Below the pieces are notes generated by a model. It searched no databases. It was not told where the DNA came from and saw only the letters and a list, made by a program, of their open reading frames with translations. The position numbers and the translations under genes were made by a program. Source: Enterobacteriaceae bacterium ESL0689 (GTDB taxonomy: Bacteria > Pseudomonadota > Gammaproteobacteria > Enterobacterales > Enterobacteriaceae). Taken from it: a stretch of 64,000 nt of DNA. Location: NCBI GenBank assembly GCA_029433525.1, contig JAQTIF010000002.1, forward strand, positions 707,853 through 771,852. The letters run 5' to 3'. Below, in pieces: positions 21,813 through 31,583 of this stretch (position 1 is the first letter of the stretch; the number at the start of each line of letters is the position of its first letter).

Positions 21813-23939
21813 TTGCTTAATCCGATCGTTCGTAAATTCCAGTACGGCCAGCATACCGTCACACTGGAAACAGGTATGATGGCACGCCAGGCGACAGCCG
21901 CTGTGATGGTTAACATGGATGATACCGCCGTATTCGTTACCGTCGTGGGACAGAAAAAGGCCAAACCAGGCCAGGATTTTTTCCCGCTCACTGTTAATTA
22001 TCAGGAGCGTACTTATGCGGCGGGTAAAATTCCGGGAGGATTTTTCCGTCGTGAAGGTCGCCCCGGTGAAGGCGAAACATTAATTGCCCGTCTGATTGAC
22101 CGCCCGATTCGCCCGCTGTTTCCGGAAGGTTTCGTCAACGAGGTGCAGATCATTGCGACAGTGGTTTCCGTCAATCCACAAGTTAATCCAGATATCGTCG
22201 CAATGATAGGGGCTTCCGCAGCACTGGCTTTATCGGGTATTCCCTTTAATGGCCCGATTGGTGCGGCGCGTGTGGGTTATATCAATAACCAGTATGTCCT
22301 GAACCCGACACAGGATGAACTGAAATCCAGTCAACTGGATCTGGTGGTCGCCGGAACAGAAGCCGCCGTATTGATGGTAGAGTCTGAAGCGGCATTATTA
22401 AGTGAAGATCAGATGCTTGGAGCGGTTGTCTTTGGTCACGAACAGCAACAGGTTGTGATCCAGAACATCAACCAACTAGTAAAAGAAGCGGGCAAACCAC
22501 GCTGGGAGTGGCAGCCAGAGGCGGTTAATGAAGCGCTGAACGCGCGTGTCGTCGAACTGGCTGAAGCCCGGCTGAGTGATGCTTATCGTATCACCGATAA
22601 ACAGGAACGCTATGCGCAGGTCGATGCGATCAAATCTGAAACTATCGAGGCCTTGCTGGCAGAAGATGACACGCTGGATGCCAATGAACTGGCCGAAATC
22701 CTGCACGCGATTGAGAAAAAAGTGGTGCGTAGCCGCGTACTGGCTGGCGAACCGCGTATTGATGGCCGTGAAAAAGATATGATCCGCGCACTGGATGTGC
22801 GTACCGGTGTGCTGCCACGTACTCACGGTTCAGCCCTGTTCACGCGGGGTGAAACGCAGGCGCTGGTCACCGCCACCCTGGGTACTGCACGGGATGCGCA
22901 GAACATCGATGAACTGATGGGTGAGCGTACAGACTCCTTTTTATTCCACTATAATTTCCCGCCCTATTCAGTTGGCGAAACCGGGATGGTCGGCTCGCCG
23001 AAACGGCGTGAAATTGGTCACGGCCGCCTGGCAAAACGTGGGGTACTGGCTGTGATGCCAACCGTGGAAGAGTTCCCCTATACTGTGCGTGTCGTTTCTG
23101 AAATTACCGAATCTAATGGTTCTTCTTCAATGGCTTCGGTCTGTGGTGCTTCCCTGGCGTTGATGGATGCTGGTGTTCCGGTGAAGGCGTCTGTTGCCGG
23201 TATTGCAATGGGGCTGGTTAAAGAAGGTGATAACTATGTCGTCCTGTCTGATATTCTCGGCGATGAAGATCATCTGGGTGATATGGACTTTAAAGTCGCA
23301 GGTTCCCGTGATGGCATCTCCGCCTTGCAGATGGATATTAAAATCGAAGGCATCACCCGGGAGATTATGCAGGTTGCGCTGAATCAGGCCAAAGGGGCAC
23401 GTTTGCATATTCTTAATATCATGGAACAGGCGATTAACGCGCCACGTGGTGATATCTCTGAGTTTGCCCCGCGTATCCATACCATCAAAATTAATCCGGA
23501 CAAGATTAAAGATGTGATTGGTAAAGGAGGTTCGGTGATCCGTGCGCTGACGGAAGAAACAGGCACCACAATCGAAATCGAAGATGATGGTACTGTCAAA
23601 ATCGCGGCAACCGATGGCGATAAAGCTCGTCATGCGATTCAGCGGATTGAAGAAATTACCGCTGATATCGAAGTCGGTCGTATCTATAGTGGTAAAGTCA
23701 CGCGGATTGCTGACTTTGGCGCATTTGTCGCTATCGGTGGCGGTAAAGAAGGTCTGGTACATATTTCTCAGATTGCAGATAAGCGTGTAGAGAAAGTGAC
23801 CGATTATCTGCAGGCAGGGCAAGAGGTCGCGGTGAAAGTGCTGGAAGTTGACCGCCAGGGGCGTGTGCGTTTAAGCATGAAAGAGGCGGTTGAACAGACG
23901 CCAGATGCGGTAGCGCCAGAAGCGGAACAAGGCGAATAG
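21813..23939 (+). CDS. pnp: Polyribonucleotide nucleotidyltransferase (PNPase)
   Basis: 3'-5' phosphorolytic exoribonuclease of the degradosome. 708 residues starting at TTG 21813, as in E. coli. Two RNase PH domains (FFRREGRP near residue 77; [19 protein letters not shown] and [22 protein letters not shown] in the second), a KH domain ([19 protein letters not shown]) and an S1 domain ([21 protein letters not shown]). The extreme C-terminus is slightly shorter than E. coli. Autoregulated through its leader. Confidence 0.98.
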   Translation: MLNPIVRKFQYGQHTVTLETGMMARQATAAVMVNMDDTAVFVTVVGQKKAKPGQDFFPLTVNYQERTYAAGKIPGGFFRREGRPGEGETLIARLIDRPIRPLFPEGFVNEVQIIATVVSVNPQVNPDIVAMIGASAALALSGIPFNGPIGAARVGYINNQYVLNPTQDELKSSQLDLVVAGTEAAVLMVESEAALLSEDQMLGAVVFGHEQQQVVIQNINQLVKEAGKPRWEWQPEAVNEALNARVVELAEARLSDAYRITDKQERYAQVDAIKSETIEALLAEDDTLDANELAEILHAIEKKVVRSRVLAGEPRIDGREKDMIRALDVRTGVLPRTHGSALFTRGETQALVTATLGTARDAQNIDELMGERTDSFLFHYNFPPYSVGETGMVGSPKRREIGHGRLAKRGVLAVMPTVEEFPYTVRVVSEITESNGSSSMASVCGASLALMDAGVPVKASVAGIAMGLVKEGDNYVVLSDILGDEDHLGDMDFKVAGSRDGISALQMDIKIEGITREIMQVALNQAKGARLHILNIMEQAINAPRGDISEFAPRIHTIKINPDKIKDVIGKGGSVIRALTEETGTTIEIEDDGTVKIAATDGDKARHAIQRIEEITADIEVGRIYSGKVTRIADFGAFVAIGGGKEGLVHISQIADKRVEKVTDYLQAGQEVAVKVLEVDRQGRVRLSMKEAVEQTPDAVAPEAEQGE

Positions 23940-23948
23940 CGCTACGAT

Positions 23949-23978
23949 CTACTCCCCCGGATGAGTAAGGGGGAGTAT
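23949..23978 (+). terminator. Hairpin after pnp
   Basis: TACTCCCCC (from about 23949) pairs with GGGGGAGTA over a 10-base loop. There is no T run, so it is more likely an mRNA 3'-end stabiliser than an intrinsic terminator. Confidence 0.5.
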
Positions 23979-23982
23979 GATA

Positions 23983-24130
23983 AAGTCCTGGCCTGGCAGG
24001 CGTCACTGGCGCAGGCAGTCTGGATACCGATAGCGCGGAGAAACCGCCGCGTACAGATATAGTACGCAGGGATTTCAGATACTGCTGAGGGTCAAAGTAG
24101 CAAGTAAAATAGCCTGATGGGCCAGGTTCT
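23983..24130 (-). repeat. MITE-like repeat copy between pnp and nlpI
   Basis: About 148 bases, in the opposite orientation to the argG copy. The right end is exactly the reverse complement of AGAACCTGGCCCATCAGG; the left end AAGTCCTGGCCTGGCAGG is a diverged partner. The internal GTACA...TGTACGC-like palindrome reads GTACAGATATAGTACGC. No coding capacity. Confidence 0.7.
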
Positions 24131-24200
24131 AAGGCAGGATGCCTTGTTTGTAGCCGGGGAACGGGACGTTCATCCAATCGTTGTCTTCGGGAGTTAGGAA

Positions 24201-25085
24201 ATGAAGCCTTTTTTGCGCTGGTATTTCGTGGCGACAGTGCTCATGCTGACAGGATGCAATAATCCTGGCTGGCGTGAGGATCTGGTGCTTGCGGTGCCAT
24301 TGCAACCGACTTTGCAACAGGAAGTTATGCTGGCGCGTATGGAACAGATTATTGCCAGTCGGGCTTTAACCGATGATGAGCGTGCGCAGCTTTTATATGA
24401 GCGCGGAGTGTTGTATGATAGTCTCGGTCTGAGAGCGCTGGCGCGGAACGATTTTTCACAAGCGCTGGCGATTCGACCGGATATGCCAGAAGTATTCAAT
24501 TACCTCGGCATTTATTTAACGCAGGCAGGCAATTATGATGCTGCCTATGAAGCGTTTGATTCTGTACTTGAGCTTGATCCAACTTACAACTACGCTTACT
24601 TAAACCGGGGCATCGCGCTGTATTACGGTGGTCGGGCTAAGTTGGCGCAAGATGATCTGCTGGCGTTTTATAAAGACGATCCCAATGACCCTTTCCGTAG
24701 TCTGTGGCTTTATCTCACTGAGCGTGAACTCAATGAGCAACAGGCGGCTGGTGCGCTGAAACAGCGCTTCGGTGTATCGAATAAAGGGCAATGGGGATGG
24801 AATATTGTCGAGTTCTACCTTGGCGACATTAGCGAACAAACGCTAATGGAACGTTTGAAGGCAGATGCAACGGATAACACCTCGCTCGCTGAACATCTCA
24901 GTGAAACTAACTTCTATTTAGGTAAATATTACTTAAGTCTGGGGGACAGGGACAGAGCTATGACTCTGTTCAAGCTGACGGTCGCTAACAACGTACATAG
25001 CTATGTTGAAGATCGATACGCATTGTTGGAATTATCGCTCATGGGCCAGGAACAAGATGACCTGGCAGAATCGGACCAGCAATAG
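24201..25085 (+). CDS. nlpI: Outer-membrane lipoprotein NlpI
   Basis: Tetratricopeptide-repeat lipoprotein that regulates peptidoglycan hydrolases and acts as adaptor for the protease Prc in E. coli. 294 residues, equal to E. coli. Signal peptide with lipobox LTGC (lipidated Cys19). TPR units visible around [44 protein letters not shown] and [21 protein letters not shown]. Separated from pnp by the MITE-like repeat. Confidence 0.96.
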   Translation: MKPFLRWYFVATVLMLTGCNNPGWREDLVLAVPLQPTLQQEVMLARMEQIIASRALTDDERAQLLYERGVLYDSLGLRALARNDFSQALAIRPDMPEVFNYLGIYLTQAGNYDAAYEAFDSVLELDPTYNYAYLNRGIALYYGGRAKLAQDDLLAFYKDDPNDPFRSLWLYLTERELNEQQAAGALKQRFGVSNKGQWGWNIVEFYLGDISEQTLMERLKADATDNTSLAEHLSETNFYLGKYYLSLGDRDRAMTLFKLTVANNVHSYVEDRYALLELSLMGQEQDDLAESDQQ

Positions 25086-25185
25086 CTGACGGATCAATCG
25101 GATCATTTTTTGATAACCTTCGTCCTGACGGGGGAGGGGATTGTTGTCCGTTAATACACCTACTTTGAGCCGGTTCTCACGTTCA

Positions 25186-25266
25186 ATGAAGATTACACCA
25201 AATTTTCACATTGAGTTATGTAGACTGGCCACTATTAATTTTGAGGCATACGTACTACATGACTGA
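25186..25266 (+). CDS. yrbN: Small protein YrbN (26 aa), overlapping deaD
   Basis: ATG 25186 opens a 26-codon frame beginning [14 protein letters not shown] and ending at TGA 25264-25266, eight bases inside deaD. E. coli has a small gene yrbN of this length and place directly upstream of deaD, which is why I name it. The overlap implies translational coupling to deaD. There is no clear strong Shine-Dalgarno, so the leader may act mainly in control of deaD. Confidence 0.7.
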   Translation: MKITPNFHIELCRLATINFEAYVLHD

Positions 25267-27103
25267 TTTAGAAACTAATTTTACAGATTTGGGCCTGAAG
25301 GCTCCTCTCCTAGAAGCACTGAATGATTTAGGTTATGAAAAACCCTCGCCTATTCAGGCGGAGTGTATTCCACACCTGCTGGCAGGACGTGATGTTCTGG
25401 GCATGGCTCAGACAGGAAGCGGTAAAACGGCTGCATTTTCTTTACCTCTGTTAAACAATCTCGACCCTGAACTTAAGGCACCACAAATTCTGGTGCTGGC
25501 GCCAACCCGTGAGCTGGCGGTGCAGGTTGCTGATGCGATGGCTGATTTTTCTAAACATATGCGCGGTGTCAACGTGGTCGCGCTGTATGGTGGTCAGCGT
25601 TATGACGTGCAGTTACGCGCATTGCGCCAGGGGCCGCAGATTGTGGTCGGTACGCCTGGGCGTCTGCTTGACCATCTGAAACGCGGTACTCTCGATCTCT
25701 CCCGGCTGAGCGGCCTGGTACTGGATGAAGCCGATGAAATGTTGCGGATGGGCTTTATCGAAGATGTCGAAACCATTATGGCTGAGATCCCGAAAGGACA
25801 TCAGACAGCGCTGTTTTCCGCCACCATGCCAGAAGCGATTCGCCGTATTACCCGTCGCTTTATGCAGGACCCGCAGGAAGTCCGCATCAAATCGAGTGTC
25901 ACCACACGCCCGGATATCAGCCAGAGCTATTGGACTGTGTACGGTATGCGGAAAAATGAAGCGCTGGTGCGTTTTCTCGAAGCAGAAGATTTTGATGCGG
26001 CGATTATTTTTGTCCGCACTAAAAATGCGACCCTCGAAGTGGCGGAGGCGCTTGAACGTAGCGGTTATAATAGCGCCGCGCTGAATGGCGATATGAATCA
26101 GGTGCTGCGTGAGCAGACCCTTGAACGGCTGAAAAATGGTCGCCTGGATATTCTGATTGCCACGGACGTTGCTGCGCGTGGTCTGGATGTCGAACGTATC
26201 AGTCTGGTCGTGAACTATGATATCCCGATGGATTCGGAATCTTACGTTCACCGTATCGGTCGTACCGGACGCGCCGGACGTGCAGGACGTGCGCTGTTAT
26301 TCGTTGAGAATCGCGAACGTCGTCTGCTGCGCAACATTGAGCGCACGATGAAGCTGACGATCCCGGAAGTGGATCTACCAAATGCGGAGTTACTGGGTCA
26401 GCGTCGGCTGGAAAAATTTGCTGCAAAAGTACAGCAACAACTGGAAAGCAGCGATCTCGATCAATACCGTGCGTTGCTGACAAAAATTCAGCCAGCCACC
26501 GACGGGGAAGCGCTGGATAGTGACACCCTGGCTGCCGCGCTGTTAAAAATGGCACAAGGTGAACGTCCGCTCATCGTCCCACCTGACGCGCCTGCGCGTG
26601 CACGTCGTGAATTTCGCGATCGTGATGATCGTTCCGAACGTCGTGGTGATCGTGAAGATCGTCCTCGTCGTGAGCGTCGTGATGTGGGTGAAATGGATCT
26701 CTACCGTATTGAAGTCGGTCGTGATGATGGTGTTGAAGTCCGTCATATTGTTGGCGCTATCGCCAATGAAGGCGATATCAGTAGCCGTTACATCGGTAAT
26801 ATCAAAATGTTCGCATCGCACTCGACCATTGAGCTGCCAAAAGGTATGCCGAATGAAGTGCTGCAACACTTTACCCGCACTCGTATTCTGAATAAGCCGA
26901 TGAATATGCAGTTGCTGGGTGCCGCACAGCCACGTTCTGAACGTCGTGGTAATGGTCGTGGTTTTTCTGGTGAGCGTCGTGAAGGAGGGCGTAGCTTTGC
27001 CGGTGAGCGCCGTAGTGAAGGACGTCGCTTCAACAATAGCGAACGCCGCACGCCACGCCGTGATGAATCGACAGGCCGTCGTCGTTTTAACGATGATGCC
27101 TAA
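25259..27103 (+). CDS. deaD: ATP-dependent RNA helicase DeaD (CsdA)
   Basis: Cold-shock DEAD-box helicase for ribosome assembly and mRNA decay. 614 residues from [14 protein letters not shown]. Motifs: Q motif (YEKPSPIQ), I (AQTGSGKT), Ia (APTRELA), II (DEAD), III (SAT), V ([10 protein letters not shown]), VI ([10 protein letters not shown]). C-terminal RNA-binding domain ([24 protein letters not shown]) and Arg/Gly-rich tail with GERR repeats. Earlier in-frame start at 25211 lies inside the leader and is rejected. Confidence 0.97.
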   Translation: MTDLETNFTDLGLKAPLLEALNDLGYEKPSPIQAECIPHLLAGRDVLGMAQTGSGKTAAFSLPLLNNLDPELKAPQILVLAPTRELAVQVADAMADFSKHMRGVNVVALYGGQRYDVQLRALRQGPQIVVGTPGRLLDHLKRGTLDLSRLSGLVLDEADEMLRMGFIEDVETIMAEIPKGHQTALFSATMPEAIRRITRRFMQDPQEVRIKSSVTTRPDISQSYWTVYGMRKNEALVRFLEAEDFDAAIIFVRTKNATLEVAEALERSGYNSAALNGDMNQVLREQTLERLKNGRLDILIATDVAARGLDVERISLVVNYDIPMDSESYVHRIGRTGRAGRAGRALLFVENRERRLLRNIERTMKLTIPEVDLPNAELLGQRRLEKFAAKVQQQLESSDLDQYRALLTKIQPATDGEALDSDTLAAALLKMAQGERPLIVPPDAPARARREFRDRDDRSERRGDREDRPRRERRDVGEMDLYRIEVGRDDGVEVRHIVGAIANEGDISSRYIGNIKMFASHSTIELPKGMPNEVLQHFTRTRILNKPMNMQLLGAAQPRSERRGNGRGFSGERREGGRSFAGERRSEGRRFNNSERRTPRRDESTGRRRFNDDA

Positions 27104-27128
27104 CTGACTACATTTATCATGTTAAAGT

Positions 27129-27152
27129 AGCCCCGGCGGGGCTGCTTTTTTT
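27129..27152 (+). terminator. deaD terminator
   Basis: AGCCCC-GGC-GGGGCT followed two bases later by eight T residues. Confidence 0.88.
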
Positions 27153-27179
27153 ATTGGCTGACAACGGTCATGGTTGTGA

Positions 27180-28058
27180 TCAACTCAGCAATTCCAGTCC
27201 GGCCAGTTGTTTCCAGTAGCCATTACAATCGTGACGGGCTGCCAGTGGCAAAGGCGCCTGGCCATTTTCATTGGCGCGAAAAGCATCAAGCATCACGAAT
27301 GTCTCATCTCCCAGCGGTGACAAACGTACCATATCGACCAGCCCCTGCATCGAGGGCAGTTCATTGCCGAGGTTGTAAACATAACCACTCATGGTTTGAA
27401 TCCCATTGAGCACAAAAACCTGCTGATTTTCCTGCGAAAAAACATGACGCCCGTTAGGGTAATTCACACAACAGGTCTGACAGTGATCTTTCGGCAGATT
27501 CTCCGATCGTGCGGTAAAGCAACGCGCCGAATAGGCGAGGGGCAGATGGCCGTAGCTTAATACTTCGACTTCAAACTGATGACGGATCCCGAGTTCTTCA
27601 CACTGATTAAGCAGATTGATCAGCCAGTCGCGTGAAAGCTCAACCGGCATGCACCAGCGGATCATGCCTTGTTTGCGTAACAAGCGCAGGGTGACGGCGT
27701 TATAGCAGTTCAGGGCATGGCCGGCGATAAACGGTAGATGGCGTTCGGCACACATATTGACGACCCCAAAGTCACTGGCTTCAATCAGAAACTCGCCATT
27801 ATCAACGTAGCGTTTGAGCTCACTGACTTCTGACTCCGCTTGCACCAGCGCGAGCGTAGAAAGCACCACTTGTTTACCGCTGTCAGCCAGCGCTTTCGCC
27901 ATCGCCAGCCAGTCACCAAATTGGGTCGTCCGACGTTTACTGCATACCGCTTCACCCAGATAAATCGTATCGGCGCTGGAGTGTGCGGCCTGCTGGTAAA
28001 AGTCCTCCAGCTTCTCTTTTGGCCAGTAGAAAAGCACCGGCCCTAATGAATATTTCAT
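27180..28058 (-). CDS. ubiV: Ubiquinone biosynthesis protein UbiV (O2-independent hydroxylation)
   Basis: U32-peptidase-like protein that, with UbiU and UbiT, allows ubiquinone synthesis without oxygen. 292 residues, start MKYSLGPVLFYWPKE. U32-type segments: DTIYLGEAVCSKRR and the cysteine cluster KDHCQTCCVNYPNGRH; with C39-like and C176-like cysteines these bind a [4Fe-4S] cluster in E. coli. Lies 8 bases downstream of ubiU on the minus strand, so a two-gene operon. Confidence 0.94.
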   Translation of the reverse strand: MKYSLGPVLFYWPKEKLEDFYQQAAHSSADTIYLGEAVCSKRRTTQFGDWLAMAKALADSGKQVVLSTLALVQAESEVSELKRYVDNGEFLIEASDFGVVNMCAERHLPFIAGHALNCYNAVTLRLLRKQGMIRWCMPVELSRDWLINLLNQCEELGIRHQFEVEVLSYGHLPLAYSARCFTARSENLPKDHCQTCCVNYPNGRHVFSQENQQVFVLNGIQTMSGYVYNLGNELPSMQGLVDMVRLSPLGDETFVMLDAFRANENGQAPLPLAARHDCNGYWKQLAGLELLS

Positions 28059-28066
28059 CCTCTACC

Positions 28067-29062
28067 TCATTGCCATTGACGGAGATAGGCCCCCGCAGTG
28101 GTTTGCGTCCCTTCTGACATCGCGTCCAGTGTCTCCACCCAGGCCAGAGATGGCACAAAGTTTTGTGGATCGGCTTTACAACGATCGATCGCCTGACGCC
28201 AGACTTTTGTCACCTGACTGACATAGGCCGGGCTGCGCTGACGGCCTTCGATTTTCACTGAAGCGATCTGCGCGGCCATCAGTTGTGGCAATAATTCCAG
28301 CGTATTCAGGCTGACAGGCTCCTCCAGGGCGTGATAACGCTTGCCATCGACCAGATAGCGCCCTTTGCAGAGCGTCGGATAACCGGCGTTTTCACCATCC
28401 TGATAGCGGTCAATCAGGACATTATTCAGCCGCGACTCCAGCCCTTGTGGTGTTTGCTGCCAGCGAACGAAACGCGCAGGTGAACAGGCCCCCACCGTAT
28501 TGGGTGATTCACCGGTCAGATAAGAAGAGAGGTAGCATCGCCCTTCAGCCATAATGCACAAACTCCCAAATGCAAAGACCTCCAGCGGTACCGGCGTGAC
28601 GCGCGCCAGTTGTCTGACCTGATGAATCGAGAGGACGCGCGGCAGCACCACCCGGCTGACGGCAAAATGGCGATGATAAAAACGAATCGCCTGTTCATGG
28701 GTTGCCGATGCCTGAACTGAGACATGGCGCTCAATATGCGGATAGCGTTCAGTGGCATACTCAAGCATCGCAATATCCGCCAGAATCAGCACATCAGCAC
28801 CCAGTTGTGCGGCGATATCGACCGCACGTTGCCAGCGGGCATAACCGTCCGGATGGGCGAAAGTATTGATCGCAATATGCAGCTTACGGCGATGCTGATG
28901 AACAAAACTGACGGCTTCCTGCAGTTTTTTTTCGCTGAAATTGAGACCAGCAAAGTGGCGGGCGTTGGTATCATCTTTCAGCCCGATATAGACGGCATCG
29001 GCACCATTTTCGATAGCGGTTTTTAGTGCCGGAAGGTTACCGGCTGGACAGAGTAGTTCCAT
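28067..29062 (-). CDS. ubiU: Ubiquinone biosynthesis protein UbiU (O2-independent hydroxylation)
   Basis: Partner of UbiV, also a U32 protein with a [4Fe-4S] cluster. 331 residues, the E. coli length, when started at MELLCPAGNLPALKTAIENGADAVYIG (29062); an upstream in-frame start at 29095 is less likely. U32 signature region around EVFAFGSLCIMAEGRCYLSSYLTGESPNTVGACSP. Divergent from ubiT, giving a shared control region. Confidence 0.94.
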   Translation of the reverse strand: MELLCPAGNLPALKTAIENGADAVYIGLKDDTNARHFAGLNFSEKKLQEAVSFVHQHRRKLHIAINTFAHPDGYARWQRAVDIAAQLGADVLILADIAMLEYATERYPHIERHVSVQASATHEQAIRFYHRHFAVSRVVLPRVLSIHQVRQLARVTPVPLEVFAFGSLCIMAEGRCYLSSYLTGESPNTVGACSPARFVRWQQTPQGLESRLNNVLIDRYQDGENAGYPTLCKGRYLVDGKRYHALEEPVSLNTLELLPQLMAAQIASVKIEGRQRSPAYVSQVTKVWRQAIDRCKADPQNFVPSLAWVETLDAMSEGTQTTAGAYLRQWQ

Positions 29063-29212
29063 AATTTCCTCTGAAAAAATTCGGCCCGACAGCAACGCTA
29101 ACGGATCTCCAGGGGGTGAATTTTAGTTAACCTTCGGCGGATAAGTTTTGATTTGAGGCAGTGAAAAGTATATTGGCCAGCGCCAGAATCGGCATCTGTT
29201 GCGCTGATTTTA

Positions 29213-29226
29213 TTGATTGACATCGC
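29213..29226. promoter_or_regulatory. Candidate FNR box in the ubiU-ubiT intergenic region
   Basis: TTGATTGACATCGC matches TTGAT-NNNN-ATCAA at eight of ten conserved positions. It lies between the divergent ubiU and ubiT starts, genes that act under anaerobiosis, so oxygen control by FNR is plausible. Confidence 0.4.
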
Positions 29227-29285
29227 AGCATCCTTTTTATGTTATGTCACAATAGTAAAACGATGATGATTATGGAATAAGACTT

Positions 29286-29810
29286 GTGTTAGATAAATTA
29301 CGTTCCCGTCTGGTTCGTTTTGGCCCCTCTGTATTGAGTGTGCCGGTTAAGCTCACCCCTTTTGCTCTCCAGCGGCAGGTGCTGGAGCGGGTATTAAGCT
29401 GGCAATTTCGCCAGGCGCTGGCGGAAGGCGAGCTGGACTTTCTCACGGATCGCTGGCTCAGCATTCATGTGCGTGATATTGGCCTGATGTGGTACACCTC
29501 GGTCATCGACGGACAACTGGTGGTGAGTGCGGCGGCGAATGCCGATGTCAGTTTTAGCGCTGATGTTAATGATCTCCTGATGGTCATTGCCCGTAAACAG
29601 GACCCGGATACCCTGTTCTTCCAGCGACGGCTGATCATCGAAGGGGATACCGAACTGGGGTTGTATGTGAAAAATCTGCTGGATGCAATTGAGCTGGATC
29701 AGATGCCCGCCGTGCTCCGCATCATGTTGCTACAACTGGCTGATTTTGTCGAAGCTGGGCTGAATAGCACGCAAAAATCACCGTCGACGTCAGCAGGTGA
29801 AGTATGCTGA
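29286..29810 (+). CDS. ubiT: Ubiquinone biosynthesis accessory factor UbiT (SCP2-domain)
   Basis: Lipid-carrier-like protein required with UbiU/UbiV for anaerobic ubiquinone synthesis. 174 residues with an SCP2 sterol-carrier fold: WLSIHVRDIGLMWY, ADVSFSADVNDLLMV, DPDTLFFQRRLIIEGDTELGL. Start is GTG 29286 (read as Met; LDKLRSRLVRFGPS). Overlaps yhbS by seven bases. Confidence 0.93.
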   Translation: MLDKLRSRLVRFGPSVLSVPVKLTPFALQRQVLERVLSWQFRQALAEGELDFLTDRWLSIHVRDIGLMWYTSVIDGQLVVSAAANADVSFSADVNDLLMVIARKQDPDTLFFQRRLIIEGDTELGLYVKNLLDAIELDQMPAVLRIMLLQLADFVEAGLNSTQKSPSTSAGEVC

Positions 29811-30307
29811 TTCGGGTTGAAATTGGTATTGATGCGCCAGGCATTGATGCGTTACTGCGGCGTACCTTTTCCGATGACAGCCAGGCAAAGCGGGTGCATC
29901 ACTTACGTCAGGATAGCCTGATCACCCTCGGACTGGTGGCGACCGATGATGAAGGGCAGATTATCGGTTATGTCGCGTTTACCCCGGTTAGCGTCGCCGG
30001 TGAAGAACGGCAATGGGTAGCGCTGGCTCCGCTGGCAGTCGATAAACCGTATCGGCAACAGGGCATCGCCAGCCAGTTAGTTTATGAAGGTCTGGATGCC
30101 TTGAATGAGTTTGGCTATGCGGCGGTAGTCACGCAGGGTGATCCGGCACTGTTTCAGCATCTCGGTTTTGTGCTGGCGACTGATTTTGATCTGCATTATC
30201 GCGAGCCAAAGCGTGAGGCGCCATTGCAGATCTACCCACTGGCTGGCGATGCGCTGAATGGCGTACAAGGGCTGGTAGAGTACAGCGCCCCTTTTAATTA
30301 TCGGTAA
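29804..30307 (+). CDS. yhbS: GNAT-family N-acetyltransferase YhbS
   Basis: 167 residues with the acetyl-CoA binding motif A around [20 protein letters not shown] and a following Gly-Asp-Pro containing strand ([14 protein letters not shown]). Physiological substrate unclear. Overlaps ubiT at its start and runs 14 bases into the convergent yhbQ at its end. Confidence 0.92.
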   Translation: MLIRVEIGIDAPGIDALLRRTFSDDSQAKRVHHLRQDSLITLGLVATDDEGQIIGYVAFTPVSVAGEERQWVALAPLAVDKPYRQQGIASQLVYEGLDALNEFGYAAVVTQGDPALFQHLGFVLATDFDLHYREPKREAPLQIYPLAGDALNGVQGLVEYSAPFNYR

Positions 30308-30578
30308 ACTTCGCCAGAAGGGATGCAAAAGCGCCTTCATCAGTCACGAGGCACTCTTTCTGGCGTTTTGTCAGCCGCTTAATGCGATATTCCAGTTGCA
30401 ATGCCCGTGAATGTTTGCCTACCTTCTGGCTGAATACCAGTTGTAACTCACCTCTGCCGCGCAAAGCTTTTGCCCCTTTGCCATTTTGATGCTGGCAAAA
30501 ACGGCGCGCAACATCCGTCGTAATTCCGGTATACAAACGATTATCAGCAGTACGTATCAGATAGACAAACCAGCACAT
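30294..30578 (-). CDS. yhbQ: GIY-YIG nuclease-superfamily protein YhbQ
   Basis: 94 residues from [13 protein letters not shown]. The GIY-YIG core appears as [22 protein letters not shown] with conserved downstream Arg and Glu (QLEYRIKRL). Family members are linked to DNA-repair-like nuclease activity (UPF0213). An upstream extension to 30680 adds a non-conserved hydrophobic stretch and is rejected. Converges on yhbS. Confidence 0.92.
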   Translation of the reverse strand: MCWFVYLIRTADNRLYTGITTDVARRFCQHQNGKGAKALRGRGELQLVFSQKVGKHSRALQLEYRIKRLTKRQKECLVTDEGAFASLLAKFTDN

Positions 30579-30605
30579 AGTCGCAGCGTCAGTGTATGAT
30601 GAGAT

Positions 30606-30986
30606 GTGTACCATAACACAGATGACAAGAGGATAAAGCATGAGGATATTGAAAAGGAAGTTTTCCAGCTGATAGAGCAATATAATGGAAAAAATATTTT
30701 TACCTTCCGTCGTTATAAGCTGATGCGTGCAACGGATTTGAATAATGATTTCCGTATCGATCCATTAGATGCTTACGCTCTGCTGGAGCGTTTCGCAGAA
30801 AAATTTGGCATTGAGCCGTCAGAGATAAATTTTGGGCACTATTTCCCTGATAATCGAGCGCCCGATGAGCCGCTAACAATTCAGCTTCTGATTGAAGGAG
30901 ATGGCAGTCTAAACATAATTCAGGTGGAGACTTTATTGTGTTTTCTGATGTGTTATGGCTTGATCCACGACCCCAAGATAAGGTGA
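30606..30986 (+). CDS. DUF1493 family protein (acyl-carrier-like fold)
   Basis: The core [22 protein letters not shown]...[27 protein letters not shown] is typical of DUF1493, a family with an acyl-carrier-like sequence around D-P-L-D-A. The last 25 residues differ from the usual short Trp-rich end, so the 3' end may have shifted frame. The start is uncertain: 30606 is the first ATG, but conservation begins only near residue 13. Function unknown; such genes are often paired with small membrane or inhibitor-like proteins, as here. Confidence 0.7.
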   Translation: MYHNTDDKRIKHEDIEKEVFQLIEQYNGKNIFTFRRYKLMRATDLNNDFRIDPLDAYALLERFAEKFGIEPSEINFGHYFPDNRAPDEPLTIQLLIEGDGSLNIIQVETLLCFLMCYGLIHDPKIR

Positions 30987-30993
30987 TAATTTT

Positions 30994-31363
30994 ATGAAAA
31001 AACGGACTGTCAAAAAAATAACCATAGCTATGCTATTTGTTGCATGGATTTTTTTTCGCAACAATTATACCTGGCACATACCATATGTTATATGAGAAAT
31101 ATAGCCCCGATAAAAATTATAAAGTAAGAGTGTTCTATGGAGGGATTATTTCTCCTGTATCACTCTATAAATATCTTGCAGCAAAAAATTATTTCTTTAT
31201 TCTTTATGATAAAGAAGGAAACGAAATATACAAACCATCACCCTATTATGGGACCTCTAATATTGGCGCGTCTGGCGATATCACATTTATATATGGTGAT
31301 AAACATTCTTTATTTTTTCCTGGCGCGGATGGTACTTATGATGCGTACGATTTACCGGAATAA
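30994..31363 (+). pseudogene. Small membrane-anchored hypothetical protein with a T-tract frameshift
   Basis: ATG 30994 opens MKKRTVKKITIAMLFVAWIFF, a signal/membrane anchor, and the frame stops after 34 codons. Removing one base from a run of eight T residues (31050-31057 area) joins it to FATIIPGTYHMLYEKYSPDKN and a 90-residue soluble domain ending at 31363. The intact product would be about 122 residues. It may be a true mutation, a sequencing error or a slippage-controlled gene. Follows the DUF1493 gene by seven bases, so probably same operon. Confidence 0.65.
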
Positions 31364-31583
31364 ATTATGCACCTACAACTAAGAGCCGAATGGGATAGGC
31401 TCTTAGCCAGGATATAGTCGATTTTCATTCAGGGGAAATGCGTTTCGATTGTCACGCCATAGCCCTCAGACTGATTTTTCACAGGGGATGACAACTATCA
31501 CTGACAGTGAGGGATCACGGGATAGTGAGCCCGCCTGAAAGATAAACAGACAGAATCCCGTGATCAGCTTTGCTGGCCGTCAG
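31364..31583. other. Intergenic region between accessory genes and parE
   Basis: Contains a hairpin AAGAGCC...GGCTCTT (about 31380-31403) and a long inverted repeat GATCACGGGAT ... ATCCCGTGATC (31512-31565) close to the parE stop, which may end parE transcription. No gene seen. Confidence 0.5.

Noticed and set aside
23127..23822. 231-codon minus-strand frame inside pnp
   Set aside because: Antisense to a fully conserved gene; no family features. The 212-codon frame inside deaD (25613-26251) is rejected for the same reason.
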